From NCBI RefSeq assembly GCF_018604545.1, contig NZ_CP075896.1:5642001-5706000 (forward strand): a DNA stretch of 64,000 nt. Direction: 5' to 3'. Under the pieces are notes generated by a model that had not been told where the DNA came from, made no database searches, and saw only the letters and a list, made by a program, of their open reading frames with translations. Source of the stretch: Streptomyces koelreuteriae. Its GTDB lineage: Bacteria; Actinomycetota; Actinomycetes; Streptomycetales; Streptomycetaceae. Position 1 is the first letter of the stretch; each line of letters starts with the position of its first letter. The translations under genes and the position numbers were made by a program. Of this stretch, positions 27,527 through 36,261 are shown piece by piece.

Positions 27527-28783
27527 ATGGCACTTCGATCACGTTCACGTTCAGCGACGGTGACCAGCGGCCCGGGGCGGGGGCCCGCGTCCGACGGCCG
27601 CGTCCGGCACCGTCGACGCCCTGCGGTTGTGCGGGGCCGGGCTCGGCATCGGCACGCTTCGGCGGAGGAGTTGCGTCGACGGGCGGGGGTGCTGTTCGGG
27701 GAGCATGGTGAACGGGCTGGGCCTGCTGAGCGGGTCGGGGCTGGGGTGCGGGGTGGGCTTGCAGAACGGGGCAGGCCTGCTGAATCGGTCGGGGAGTGGC
27801 GGGAGTCGGGGGAGCCGGGGGAGCGGCCGTCGGCTCGGGGGCGGCCTTCGTGGGCTGTTGTGGAGGCGGCTGCCGTGGGGGCGGCTGATGGGGATCGGGC
27901 TCCGCAGGGGCGGGAGCGGCACGGGTCGGTTGTGGAATCCGGGTTCCGGCCGGGCCTGGAGCCCGGCGTGGAAGCCGACGCCGTCCTCGCTGAGTCGGAC
28001 AGCGGAGTGGCCGGTCGGGTCGCGGAAGGGGCCTGGCGGGAGCGGGCGGGGCTCGCGCTGCGGGAGCGGATGCCGCTGTGGTTGCAGACCAGGTGTGGGC
28101 TGGAGCGGCGGAGTGTGCTCGCTCTGAGCGTGGTGCTCTTCGTGGCCGCGGCGTTCGCCGTGCAGCACTTCTGGACCGGCCGGACCCAGTCGGTGCGGCC
28201 GCCCGAGGTGGTGCGGGCGGCGGCGCCGTTCGGGGAGCAGGGAGGACAGGGCGGGCAGGCCGAAGAGGAGCGAGGGCCGGGTGTGCCCGCGGGGGCGGCG
28301 AAGACGACAGGTGCCTCGGGGCCGCCCGAGATCGTCGTGGACGTCGGCGGCAAGGTCCGTGAGCCGGGAATCCACCGGCTGCCGAGCGGTTCGCGCGTCG
28401 CGGACGCCCTGCGCGCGGCGGGCGGTGTGAAGCCTGGGACGAACACCGACGGTCTCAACCGCGCCCGCTTCCTCGTGGACGGCGAACAGGTGGTCGTCGG
28501 CGGACCGGCCCCCGTCGGGGGAACCGGGGCGGGCGGTACGGCCACTGGAGGCGCCCCAGCCGGTGCGGCGGCGGGCGGTGCGATGCCGGCGGCTCCGGTC
28601 TCCCTCAACACGGCCACCGCCGACCAGCTCGACACCCTGCCGGGCGTCGGCCCGGTGCTGGCGCAGCACATCATCGACTACCGCACGCGGCACGGCGGTT
28701 TCCGTTCCGTGGACGAACTGCGCGACGTGAACGGCATCGGCGACCGCCGCTTCGCCGACCTGCGCAATCTCGTACGGCCATGA
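27527..28783 (+). CDS. comEA: ComEA-family DNA-binding competence protein
   Basis: 418 aa, long for ComEA because of a ~200-residue arginine- and glycine-rich N-terminal extension. One transmembrane helix (VLALSVVLFVAAAFAVQHFW, ~204-224) is followed by an SLBB domain (VDVGGKVREPGIHRLPSGSR...) and a C-terminal helix-hairpin-helix DNA-binding domain (LNTATADQLDTLPGVGPVLA, DVNGIGDRRFADL). It binds incoming double-stranded DNA outside the membrane for ComEC. The ATG at 27527 was chosen over 27440 since it starts the first region of normal codon use; the start is uncertain. The stop overlaps comEC by 4 nt (ATGA). Confidence 0.9.
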   Translation: MALRSRSRSATVTSGPGRGPASDGRVRHRRRPAVVRGRARHRHASAEELRRRAGVLFGEHGERAGPAERVGAGVRGGLAERGRPAESVGEWRESGEPGERPSARGRPSWAVVEAAAVGAADGDRAPQGRERHGSVVESGFRPGLEPGVEADAVLAESDSGVAGRVAEGAWRERAGLALRERMPLWLQTRCGLERRSVLALSVVLFVAAAFAVQHFWTGRTQSVRPPEVVRAAAPFGEQGGQGGQAEEERGPGVPAGAAKTTGASGPPEIVVDVGGKVREPGIHRLPSGSRVADALRAAGGVKPGTNTDGLNRARFLVDGEQVVVGGPAPVGGTGAGGTATGGAPAGAAAGGAMPAAPVSLNTATADQLDTLPGVGPVLAQHIIDYRTRHGGFRSVDELRDVNGIGDRRFADLRNLVRP

Positions 28784-31458
28784 GGACGGCACCTGACTCG
28801 CCGGTGCGGCGCGACGAGGCCACTCCCACGGGCGCGCCGCCCGAACCGGCCCGGTCGTCCGTGCACGCCTCCTCCGGGAAGCGGCTCGGCAGCGCCCGTC
28901 CTCGGCAGGAGGGCCCCACCGACCTGCGGCTCGTGCCACCCGCCCTCGCGGCCTGGGGCACGGCGGCACTGGTGCTGGGCGCATCGCCGGGGTGGGCCGC
29001 GGGCATCGTGGCCGGCTGTCTGCTCGCCGTCGCGCTGCTGCCGCTGGCTCGGCGAGCTGGGTCGGCGTCCTGGCCGCGTGTATCGGCCGCCGCCGTGCTG
29101 CTCTGCGTCGCCGCTGCCGCCGCCTCGGCCGGGCTGCACGGGGCGGATCTGCGCCGGGGGCCGGTGCCCGGCCTGGCGCGGGAGTACGCGACGGTGACCG
29201 CCGAGGTCGAGCTCACCTCCGACCCACGGCTGACCCGCCCCAAGGTCCGGGGCGATCACGTGGCTCCCACCGCCGTGCTGATCGACGCCGAGGTGCGACG
29301 GGTCCACGAGGCGGGTGGCGGGACAGCGGTGACGCGGACGCCGGTGCTGATGATCGTCGACGTGAGGTCGGACCACCGGGGTGCCAGGAGCGCCAAGAGT
29401 GCCGGGGGTGACAGGGGTGCCGGGGGTGCCGGCGGTGCGCAGCCGTGGTCGGCGGCCGGTGAGCGGGTGCGGTCGCCGTGGCTCGGGCTGCTGCCGTCGA
29501 CACGGCTGCGGGTCAGCGCGCGGCTGGCGCCGGCGATGGCGGGCGGGGACCGGGTCGCGGCCGTGCTGCGGGTGCGGCATCAGGGCGTACCGGAGGTGGT
29601 GGGAGGGCCGTCGGACGCCCAGCGGCTCGCCGGGCGGTTGCGGGCCGGGCTGCGGGAGGCGACCAGCGGGTTGTCGGCGGATGCCCGGGCCCTGTTGCCG
29701 GGACTGGTGGTGGGGGACACCTCGCGGATCACCCCGGAGCTGGAGGAGGCCTTCAAGGAAACCGACCTCACACACACTCTCGCTGTTTCCGGGGCCAACT
29801 TCACGATCATGCTCGCCCTGCTGCTCGGGCCGCCGGGCCTGGCGCAACATGCCGAGCGGCGGGGGATCGCGCCTCGCCTCGGTATCTCCCTGCGGGGGAC
29901 GGCGGTGCTCGGGGGAGCGCTCTGTCTCGGGTTCGTCGTGGTGTGCAGACCCGACCCGAGCGTGGTGCGGGCCGCGGCCTGCGGAGCCGTCGCGCTGCTT
30001 GCCCTGGCGACCGGCCGCCGGAGGTCCCTGATCCCGGCGCTGGCGACGGCGGTCCTGCTGCTGGTGCTGTACGACCCGTGGCTGGCGCGGAGTTACGGGT
30101 TCCTGCTGTCCGTCGTGGCCACCGGGGCGCTGCTCACGCTCGCGCCGCGGTGGAGCGCCGGGCTGCGCAGGCGCGGGGTGCCGCCCAGGCTCGCCGAGGC
30201 GCTGGCCGCCGCTGCCGCCGCGCAGGCGCTGTGCGCGCCCGTGGTCACCGTGCTGTCGGCGCGGGTGAGCCTGGTCGCGGTGCCGTGCAATCTGCTCGCG
30301 GAGTTCGCGATCGCGCCCGCCACCGTGCTGGGCTTCGCGGCCCTGGCCACGGCACCGGTGGGGATGCCGGTGGCCAAGGCCCTGGCGTGGTGCGCGCATT
30401 GGCCCGCCGAATGGATCGCGGAGATCGCCCGGACGGGGGCGGCGCTGCCGGGGGCGGGCGTGGACTGGCCGGGCAGTTGGGCGGGTGCGGCACTGCTCGC
30501 GGCCGTGACTCTGGTGGTGCTGCTCGTGGGGCGGCGGCTGCTCGGGCATCCGTGGTGGTGCGGGGTCTGCGGGCTGCTGCTGGCGCTGGCGGTGGTGCAG
30601 CCGCCGCCGCTGACCCGGGTGATCACGGGCTGGCCGCCGCCGGGCTGGCGGCTGGTGATGTGTGACGTCGGGCAGGGGGACGCCATGGTGCTCGCGGCGG
30701 GTGAGGGCGCCGGAGTGGTGGTGGACGCGGGGCCCGATCCGCAGCTCGTCGACCACTGTCTGCGCGCACTCGGCATCACCAGGATTCCGCTGGTCGTGCT
30801 CACCCACTTCCACGCCGATCATGTGGCGGGGCTGCCCGGTGTGCTGCGCGGGCGGTCCGTGGGCGCGATCGAGACGACGGGCTTCGAGGAGCCCGCGGAC
30901 CAGGCCGCGTTCGTCAGGAGACAGGCCGCGGCCCGGCGGGTGCCCGTGACGAGCGCCGCCGCCGGGGAGCAGCGCCGCGCGGGCGGGCTGTCCTGGCAGG
31001 TGGTGTGGCCGCCCCCGAGCCCGCCACCGCCGTCGGCGGGCGCTTCGCCGGGCTCGCATCCGCAGGTGCTCCCGGCCCACCCGGTGCCGGAGGGGCCGAA
31101 CGACGCCAGTGTGGCCATGCTGGTCCGGACGGCGGGGCTGCGGCTGCTGCTCCTCGGGGACCTCGAACCCCCGGCCCAGCGGGCGCTGGCGAGGTCGCCG
31201 GCGGCCGGGGCGCTGGCCGATGTGGACGTGCTGAAGGTCGCCCATCACGGCTCGGCCTATCAGGACCCCGGACTCATACGCCGGGCGGCACCGCGGCTGG
31301 CCCTCATCAGTTGCGGTGCCGACAACACCTACGGGCATCCGGCGCCCGGCACGGTGGCGGCACTGCGCGCCGGGGGTGCGACGGTGCTGCGGACGGACCG
31401 GGACGGCGCACTGGCGGTCGTAGGAGAGGGCGGAGAGCTGACGGTGGCGCGAGACTGA
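28780..31458 (+). CDS. comEC: ComEC/Rec2 DNA-uptake channel protein
   Basis: 892 aa integral membrane protein. It has an N-terminal DUF4131-type region, a competence domain (ALLPGLVVGDTSRI..LAVSGANFTIMLALLLG near 325-350) with many helices, and a C-terminal metallo-beta-lactamase domain. The latter has VMCDVGQGDAMVLAAGE near residue 627, LTHFHADHVAGL near 674 and KVAHHGSAYQDPG. The channel passes single-stranded DNA, and the MBL domain may be a nuclease. Whether Streptomyces is naturally competent is unproven. It starts inside the comEA stop (ATGA). Confidence 0.93.
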   Translation: MRTAPDSPVRRDEATPTGAPPEPARSSVHASSGKRLGSARPRQEGPTDLRLVPPALAAWGTAALVLGASPGWAAGIVAGCLLAVALLPLARRAGSASWPRVSAAAVLLCVAAAAASAGLHGADLRRGPVPGLAREYATVTAEVELTSDPRLTRPKVRGDHVAPTAVLIDAEVRRVHEAGGGTAVTRTPVLMIVDVRSDHRGARSAKSAGGDRGAGGAGGAQPWSAAGERVRSPWLGLLPSTRLRVSARLAPAMAGGDRVAAVLRVRHQGVPEVVGGPSDAQRLAGRLRAGLREATSGLSADARALLPGLVVGDTSRITPELEEAFKETDLTHTLAVSGANFTIMLALLLGPPGLAQHAERRGIAPRLGISLRGTAVLGGALCLGFVVVCRPDPSVVRAAACGAVALLALATGRRRSLIPALATAVLLLVLYDPWLARSYGFLLSVVATGALLTLAPRWSAGLRRRGVPPRLAEALAAAAAAQALCAPVVTVLSARVSLVAVPCNLLAEFAIAPATVLGFAALATAPVGMPVAKALAWCAHWPAEWIAEIARTGAALPGAGVDWPGSWAGAALLAAVTLVVLLVGRRLLGHPWWCGVCGLLLALAVVQPPPLTRVITGWPPPGWRLVMCDVGQGDAMVLAAGEGAGVVVDAGPDPQLVDHCLRALGITRIPLVVLTHFHADHVAGLPGVLRGRSVGAIETTGFEEPADQAAFVRRQAAARRVPVTSAAAGEQRRAGGLSWQVVWPPPSPPPPSAGASPGSHPQVLPAHPVPEGPNDASVAMLVRTAGLRLLLLGDLEPPAQRALARSPAAGALADVDVLKVAHHGSAYQDPGLIRRAAPRLALISCGADNTYGHPAPGTVAALRAGGATVLRTDRDGALAVVGEGGELTVARD

Positions 31459-31462
31459 GGGC

Positions 31463-32302
31463 ATGAACTCAAGCCAGGTCGATGCCTATCTCCGCCGCCT
31501 CGGGGTCGAGCCCCCGGCGTGGCCCACGGTCGACGCGCTGCGCGAGCTGCATCTGCGGCATCTGCGGACCGTGCCGTTCGAGAACCTCTCCATCCACCTC
31601 GGCGAGGAGATCGTGCTGGAGGAGAAGCGGCTGCTGGACAAGGTGGTGGGCGCCAGGAGGGGCGGGTTCTGCTACGAACTCAACGGATCCTTCGGGGCGT
31701 TGCTGGCCGCCCTGGGCTACGAGGTGGCCCTGCTCGCGGGGCGGGTGTACGGGGACGAGGAGCGGCTCGGGATCCCGTACGACCATCTCGCACTGCGGGT
31801 GCGGACGGTGGACGGGGGCGACTGGCTGGCCGACGTCGGATTCGGGGCGCACAGCCATCTTCCGCTGGCGTTCCGGGAGCGGGGAGAACAGGAGGACCCG
31901 GGGGGCACGTTCCGGATCGTGGAGGCGGGGCCGGACGCGGCCGGGGTGCGTGGTGGACACGACAGGGTGGAGGTGGCGGACCTGCAGGTGATCCGTGACG
32001 GCAGGCCGCAGTACCGCCTGGAGGTGCGGCCGCGGGTGCTCGGTGACTTCGTGGCCGGGGCGTGGTGGCACAGCACGTCGCCGGAGTCGCACTTCACGCG
32101 GTCGCTGGTCTGTTCGCGGGTCACGGAGGAAGGAGGGCGGATCACGCTCAGCGGACGCAAGTTCACCGTGACAGCGGCCGACGGGACGCGGGAGGAGAGG
32201 GAGCTGGAGAGGGACGAGGAGGTGCTGGGGGTGTACCGGGAGAGGTTCGGGATCGAGCTCGACGCGGTGCCGGTGGTGCGGGGCGCCGGTCGGGAGAGCT
32301 GA
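31463..32302 (+). CDS. nat: Arylamine N-acetyltransferase
   Basis: 279 aa. Transfers acetyl from acetyl-CoA to arylamines, hydrazines or amine starters. The catalytic triad is present: Cys70 (RRGGFCYEL), His108 (YDHLALRV) and Asp124 (WLADVGFG). The N-terminal VPFENLSIH motif is typical. It starts 5 nt after comEC and is probably co-transcribed. In some actinomycetes NAT-like enzymes act in ansamycin ring closure, but no such cluster is here. Confidence 0.93.
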   Translation: MNSSQVDAYLRRLGVEPPAWPTVDALRELHLRHLRTVPFENLSIHLGEEIVLEEKRLLDKVVGARRGGFCYELNGSFGALLAALGYEVALLAGRVYGDEERLGIPYDHLALRVRTVDGGDWLADVGFGAHSHLPLAFRERGEQEDPGGTFRIVEAGPDAAGVRGGHDRVEVADLQVIRDGRPQYRLEVRPRVLGDFVAGAWWHSTSPESHFTRSLVCSRVTEEGGRITLSGRKFTVTAADGTREERELERDEEVLGVYRERFGIELDAVPVVRGAGRES

Positions 32303-32617
32303 GCCGGACCGGACGGAGGCGGACTCGGACACGTCCGGGGGCGGACCCGAACCCGTCCGGGGGCGGACTCGCATCCGTCCGGGGGTCGACCCGGACCCGG
32401 ACGGGGCTGATTCGGTCCAGAAGGTGCACACCGTTCACACACGGTCCACATGGTTCCAGTCGGTGCTACTCGGGAGTAGTCCCATCACATCTGCTGGATT
32501 CCCGTGATGTGGTCGCGTGTTGCCTCGAAAGCCTCATCGGTGGTCGAATGCGTCCTCGATGAACAGTGATCGAACCGCTGACTTCGAGTCGCACGAGGTG
32601 TCCAGGAGGCTTTCGAG
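32303..32617. other. Intergenic region with a 22-bp tandem repeat and a short palindrome
   Basis: No gene is seen. It holds the 22-bp tandem repeat at 32318-32405 and a short inverted repeat, CTACTC-GG-GAGTAG (32466-32479), which could be an operator for the YceI gene downstream. Confidence 0.5.
32318..32405. repeat. Four tandem 22-bp repeats after nat
   Basis: Units GGCGGACTCGNANCCGTCCGGG at 32318, 32340 and 32362, plus a degenerate fourth at 32384. Each unit contains a CGGAC...GTCCG inverted repeat. Likely variable between strains. Confidence 0.8.
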
Positions 32618-33499
32618 ATGATCGGCCGCTGGCGGGGAAGCCGACCCAACCGGGTGCAACGGACGAGTCCCCTGGCGGCGGTGCCGACGCCGCCGAGCGC
32701 GGGGGTGCTGAGCTGCCGGGTGCTCGATCCGGTCAACGAGCCGGTCAGACACGCGGAGTTCGCGGTCACCGACGCCATGGGGCGGGCGGTGGTCAGCGGG
32801 GGCGCGGATCCGTTCGGGTCGTTCGTGACGACGGTGCCCGCGGGGGAGTACCGGCTCGCGGTGTCGGCGGAGGGGTACACGCCGTACCGGGCGACCACGC
32901 AGGTAGCCGAGAACACGCTCGCGTCGCTCGGGGACGTGACGCTGCAGGTGGCCCGGCCGCCGGAGCTGCCCGGGCCCGGCGACTGGGAGATCGAGCCGGC
33001 GCACTCCTCGCTGGCGTTCACCGCGCGGCACATCGGACTGGCCCGGATCCACGGGCAGTTCAAGTCGTTCGCGGGTGTCATGCGGGTCGCCGAGCCGTTG
33101 GAGCGGTCGGCGATGCATGTGGTGATCGACGCGGCGTCCATCGACACGAACGTGAGGATGCGGGACGACCATCTGCGGTCGGCGGACTTCCTGGACGTCG
33201 CGAAGTTCCCGACGCTGGAGTTCTACAGCGACCGGTTCGTGCACAAGGGCGCGAACCGGTGGGCCGTGACGGGGGCGCTGTCGCTGCACGGCGTCACGCG
33301 GACGGTGACGCTGGACACGGAGTACCTGGGGCTGGGCAACGGCATGGAGGGCGAGGTGCGGGCGGCCTGCCGGGCCACGACCGAGCTGCACCGGGACGAC
33401 TTCACCGTGAGCTGGCAGACGATGCTGGCGCGGGGCATCGCGGTGGTCGGGCCGAGCATCAGGATCGACCTCGATGTGCAGGTCGTCCGCAAGGGCTGA
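32618..33499 (+). CDS. YceI-family protein with an N-terminal carboxypeptidase-regulatory-like domain
   Basis: 293 aa. Residues ~28-108 look like a CarboxypepD_reg/PEGA-type beta-sandwich (LSCRVLDPVNEPVRHAEFAVTDAMG...PAGEYRLAVSAEGYTPY). Residues ~122-293 are a YceI lipocalin-like domain (WEIEPAHSSLAFTARHIGLARIHGQFKSF and DHLRSADFLDVAKFPTLEFYS), which binds isoprenoid-like lipids. No signal peptide is seen, although YceI is often periplasmic. AGGAGG lies 8 nt before the ATG. The fusion is less common than YceI alone. Confidence 0.88.
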   Translation: MIGRWRGSRPNRVQRTSPLAAVPTPPSAGVLSCRVLDPVNEPVRHAEFAVTDAMGRAVVSGGADPFGSFVTTVPAGEYRLAVSAEGYTPYRATTQVAENTLASLGDVTLQVARPPELPGPGDWEIEPAHSSLAFTARHIGLARIHGQFKSFAGVMRVAEPLERSAMHVVIDAASIDTNVRMRDDHLRSADFLDVAKFPTLEFYSDRFVHKGANRWAVTGALSLHGVTRTVTLDTEYLGLGNGMEGEVRAACRATTELHRDDFTVSWQTMLARGIAVVGPSIRIDLDVQVVRKG

Positions 33500-33543
33500 G
33501 CCGGGCGGATCCGGCGGACCGGGCCGCGACGCGGTGTCGGACA

Positions 33544-33798
33544 ATGTCCGGCGTGAGTGATGTGCGACATGTGCTGGTGCTGCCCGACCGTGATGCCGCG
33601 GAAGAGGTGGTCGAGGCGCTCGGGGAGAGGTTCGGGGTCGTCGAGGAGCCGCAGCTGGTGCGGGACGCGCTGGCCGGTGAGGACGATGCCGAGGACGCGC
33701 AGTGGCTGGTCGTCCTGAGGGACGAGGCCGGGCGGCTGGACGCCGGGGAGCTGGACCGGTTCGCCGGGGAGTGGGACGGCTGGCGGGAAGAGCCGTAG
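33544..33798 (+). CDS. Small conserved acidic protein
   Basis: 84 aa, unknown function. One compact acidic alpha/beta domain (VRHVLVLPDRDAAEEVVEALGERFGVVEEPQLVRDAL...AQWLVVLRDE) with no membrane segment. The start is uncertain: ATG at 33544 or GTG at 33553. It lies between the YceI gene and holA. Confidence 0.65.
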   Translation: MSGVSDVRHVLVLPDRDAAEEVVEALGERFGVVEEPQLVRDALAGEDDAEDAQWLVVLRDEAGRLDAGELDRFAGEWDGWREEP

Positions 33799-33862
33799 CG
33801 GCCCCGCGTACGCCCCGGTCCGTTCGGGCCCGTTGTCAGTGGCGCGTGGGATGCTTGTCGCG

Positions 33863-34852
33863 ATGGCCAGGAAGACTGCGAATGACGACCCTCTCGCCCC
33901 GGTGACGCTCGCCGTGGGCCAGGAGGAGCTGCTGCTCGACCGTGCCGTGCAGGAGGTGGTGGCCGCGGCGAGGGCCGCCGACGCCGACACGGACGTACGG
34001 GACCTGACCCCGGACCAGTTGCAGCCCGGCACGCTCGCCGAGCTGACGTCTCCCTCGCTCTTCGCGGAGCGCAAGGTCGTGGTCGTGCGCAACGCGCAGG
34101 ATCTCTCGGCCGACACGATCAAGGACGTCAAGGCCTACCTCGGGGCGCCCGCCGAGGAGATCACCCTCGTGCTGCTGCACGCCGGAGGGGCCAAGGGCAA
34201 GGGGCTGCTCGACGCGGCGCGCAAGGCCGGGGCGCGCGAGGTGGCCTGCCCCAAGATGACGAAGCCGGCGGACCGGCTGGCGTTCGTGCGGGGCGAGTTC
34301 CGGGCGACGGGCAGGTCCGCCACGCCGGAGGCGTGCCAGGCGCTCGTCGACGCGATCGGCAGTGATCTGCGGGAGCTGGCGTCGGCGGTCTCGCAACTGG
34401 TCGCGGATGTCGAGGGGACGATCGACGAGGCGATCGTCGGGCGGTATTACACCGGCCGGGCCGAGGCGTCGAGCTTCACGGTCGCCGACCGGGCGGTCGA
34501 GGGGCGGGCGGCCGAGGCGCTGGAGGCGTTGCGCTGGTCCCTGGCGACCGGCGTGGCACCGGTGATGATCACCAGCGCGCTGGCCCAGGGCGTCCGGGCG
34601 ATCGGAAAGCTCTCCTCGGCCCGCGGAGGCCGGCCGGCGGATCTCGCCCGCGAGCTGGGGATGCCGCCCTGGAAGATCGACCGGGTCCGGCAGCAGATGC
34701 GCGGCTGGACCCCGGACGGCGTGTCCGTGGCGCTGCGAGCGGTGGCCGAGGCGGACGCGGGAGTAAAGGGCGGCGGCGACGACCCGGGGTACGCCCTGGA
34801 GAAGGCGGTGGTCGCCATCGCCCGGGCGGCCCGGTCCCGGGGGCGGGGCTAG
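33863..34852 (+). CDS. holA: DNA polymerase III delta subunit
   Basis: 329 aa. The delta subunit of the clamp loader opens the beta clamp. It has the expected AAA-like N-terminal domain (LAVGQEELLLDRAVQEVVAAARAAD near residue 15, FAERKVVVVRNA near 70) and the C-terminal collar helices (ALRWSLATGVAPVMITSALAQGVRAIGKL). The ATG at 33863 starts MARKTANDDP; other in-frame starts lie upstream (33851, 33833). The stop codon TAG starts a decayed ~110-bp tandem repeat that runs into the VOC gene. Confidence 0.92.
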   Translation: MARKTANDDPLAPVTLAVGQEELLLDRAVQEVVAAARAADADTDVRDLTPDQLQPGTLAELTSPSLFAERKVVVVRNAQDLSADTIKDVKAYLGAPAEEITLVLLHAGGAKGKGLLDAARKAGAREVACPKMTKPADRLAFVRGEFRATGRSATPEACQALVDAIGSDLRELASAVSQLVADVEGTIDEAIVGRYYTGRAEASSFTVADRAVEGRAAEALEALRWSLATGVAPVMITSALAQGVRAIGKLSSARGGRPADLARELGMPPWKIDRVRQQMRGWTPDGVSVALRAVAEADAGVKGGGDDPGYALEKAVVAIARAARSRGRG

Positions 34853-35145
34853 GGGCCGCTTTTCAGGGGACGGGGGCGTCGATGCCCGGCCGGTTTCTCT
34901 CGCTGTCGCGGACCAGCCGCTGGGGTTTTTCCGCCGGGCGGCCAAGTCCAGGGGACGAGGGTAGGGGCCGGCTCCTCAGACGGGCGAGCCGATGCCCAGC
35001 GGCTTCTCTCGCTGTCCCGGACCAGCCGCCGGGTTGTCCCCCGGCCGGCCAGGTCCAGAGGGGCGAGGGTAGGGGCCGGCTCCTCAGGGGACGGGCGGGG
35101 CGACGCCCAGCAGGTTTCCCTTCAGCGGACAGGCTGGCCGATGCC
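34850..35145. repeat. Decayed ~110-bp tandem repeats carrying copies of the VOC gene 3' end
   Basis: TAGGGGCCG(G/C)CT...CAG recurs at 34850, 34962 and 35070 (spacings 112 and 108). Each copy is followed by a degenerate GATGCCC...TCGCTGTC...GGACCAGCCGC stretch that resembles the last ~17 codons of the minus-strand VOC gene. The third copy is truncated and merges into the intact gene. The decayed translations (e.g. VRDSERNRPGIDAPVP) still resemble the true FHDSEGNLLGIGQPVR end. Confidence 0.75.
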
Positions 35146-35547
35146 CAGTAGGTTGCCCTCGCTGTCGTGGAACCAGCCGCCGCGTTCGCCGCGGGCGCCC
35201 TTGCTCGGGTAGTTGCCCTCGACCTCGGCGATCCCGTCCCGTGTGCGCAGGCCGGGTACGTCGACCTCCTCGAAGACCACACCGCGCCGCTTCAGCTCCG
35301 CCACGGCGGTGTCGATGTCGTCGACCTCCAACGCCATCTGGGTGAAGGTGCCGGGCGAGGCGCCCGTCGAGCGGAAGAGCACGAACTCCCCGCCGCCGCA
35401 GCGGTAGAGCAGCCCGCCGGGGCGTTCGTCGGCGGGCTCCATGCCGAGTTTCTCGGCGTAGAAGCGCCGCGCCCGGTCCAGGTCCTGGGCGGGCAGCCTG
35501 GTCGCCACGCGGGCCCCGGCCAGAACGTCCCTGTCGTCTCCGGTCAT
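35122..35547 (-). CDS. VOC-family (glyoxalase/bleomycin-resistance fold) protein
   Basis: 141 aa. Two beta-alpha-beta-beta-beta modules are seen: VATRLPAQDLDRARRFYAEKLGMEP at the start and FTQMALEVDDIDTAVAELKRRGVVFEE in the middle, ending FHDSEGNLLGIGQPVR with the metal-site glutamate. Family members are metal-dependent isomerases, dioxygenases or drug-binding proteins; the substrate cannot be told. ATG at 35547 has GGAGAG directly upstream. It is downstream of the rpsT terminators and not part of that operon. Confidence 0.82.
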   Translation of the reverse strand: MTGDDRDVLAGARVATRLPAQDLDRARRFYAEKLGMEPADERPGGLLYRCGGGEFVLFRSTGASPGTFTQMALEVDDIDTAVAELKRRGVVFEEVDVPGLRTRDGIAEVEGNYPSKGARGERGGWFHDSEGNLLGIGQPVR

Positions 35548-35593
35548 CTCTCCACTGTGCCGCGAGCGACGCCCGGAGCGAGGACCGGCACGC

Positions 35594-35643
35594 CGAAGGC
35601 CGGGCACCCTCCCATGGGGAACGGGAGAGGCACCCGGCCTTCG
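35594..35643 (-). terminator. Hairpin downstream of rpsT (distal)
   Basis: CGAAGGCCGGG (35594-35604) pairs with CCCGGCCTTCG (35633-35643), with a CTCCC/GGGAG inner stem. Confidence 0.65.
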
Positions 35644-35655
35644 ATTCAAGCTGCT

Positions 35656-35697
35656 GGATCCGCGCCCGCGTGGCGAACGCAGGCCGCGCGCGGATCC
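35656..35697 (-). terminator. Hairpin downstream of rpsT (proximal)
   Basis: GGATCCGCGC (35656-35665) pairs with GCGCGGATCC (35688-35697). Two tandem hairpins follow rpsT. Confidence 0.55.
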
Positions 35698-35764
35698 GTA
35701 AGGGGTGCCGGACGGGAGCGGATAGAGAGGGCCCGCTCGATTCCCTCCGGCGTCACATCAGATG

Positions 35765-36031
35765 TCAGCCCTTGAGCGCGGCGACCTTCTGAGCCAGCGC
35801 CGACTTCTTGTTGGCAGCCTGGTTCTTGTGGATGACGCCCTTGGAGACGGCCTTGTCGAGCTGACGCGCGGCGACGCGCTGGTACTCGGTGGCCTTCTCG
35901 ACGTCACCCGCGGCAGCAGCCTCACGGGCCTTGCGGATCGCGGTCTTGAGGGAGGACTTGACGGCCTTGTTGCGCAGCCGCGCCTTCTCGTTGGTCTTGA
36001 TCCGCTTGATCTGGGACTTGATGTTCGCCAC
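35765..36031 (-). CDS. rpsT: 30S ribosomal protein S20
   Basis: 88 aa, the usual length. Binds 16S rRNA early in 30S assembly. It starts MANIKSQIKRIKTNEKARLRNKAVKSSLKT and has the all-helical, very basic composition of S20. GTG start with AAAAGG upstream. Divergent from lepA, as in many actinobacteria. Confidence 0.97.
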   Translation of the reverse strand: MANIKSQIKRIKTNEKARLRNKAVKSSLKTAIRKAREAAAAGDVEKATEYQRVAARQLDKAVSKGVIHKNQAANKKSALAQKVAALKG

Positions 36032-36261
36032 GAATGAGCCTTTTCAGGTTCTGGCACGGGACCGCGCGGGACCCGCACCGATGATTTCTTGAGGTAGCGC
36101 CTCCTGCTGAGAGGGCATGAGGCACAGCCCCCCACGGTACCAGCGGGCCCATCCACGGCCCAAACCCGTCGGTGGTCCCCTTCCGTGGGACCATGGAGGC
36201 TACGTATCGATCCGACCCGAGACCGCAGACACTGCGGACGCCTCAAGAATCAGGACCCTGC

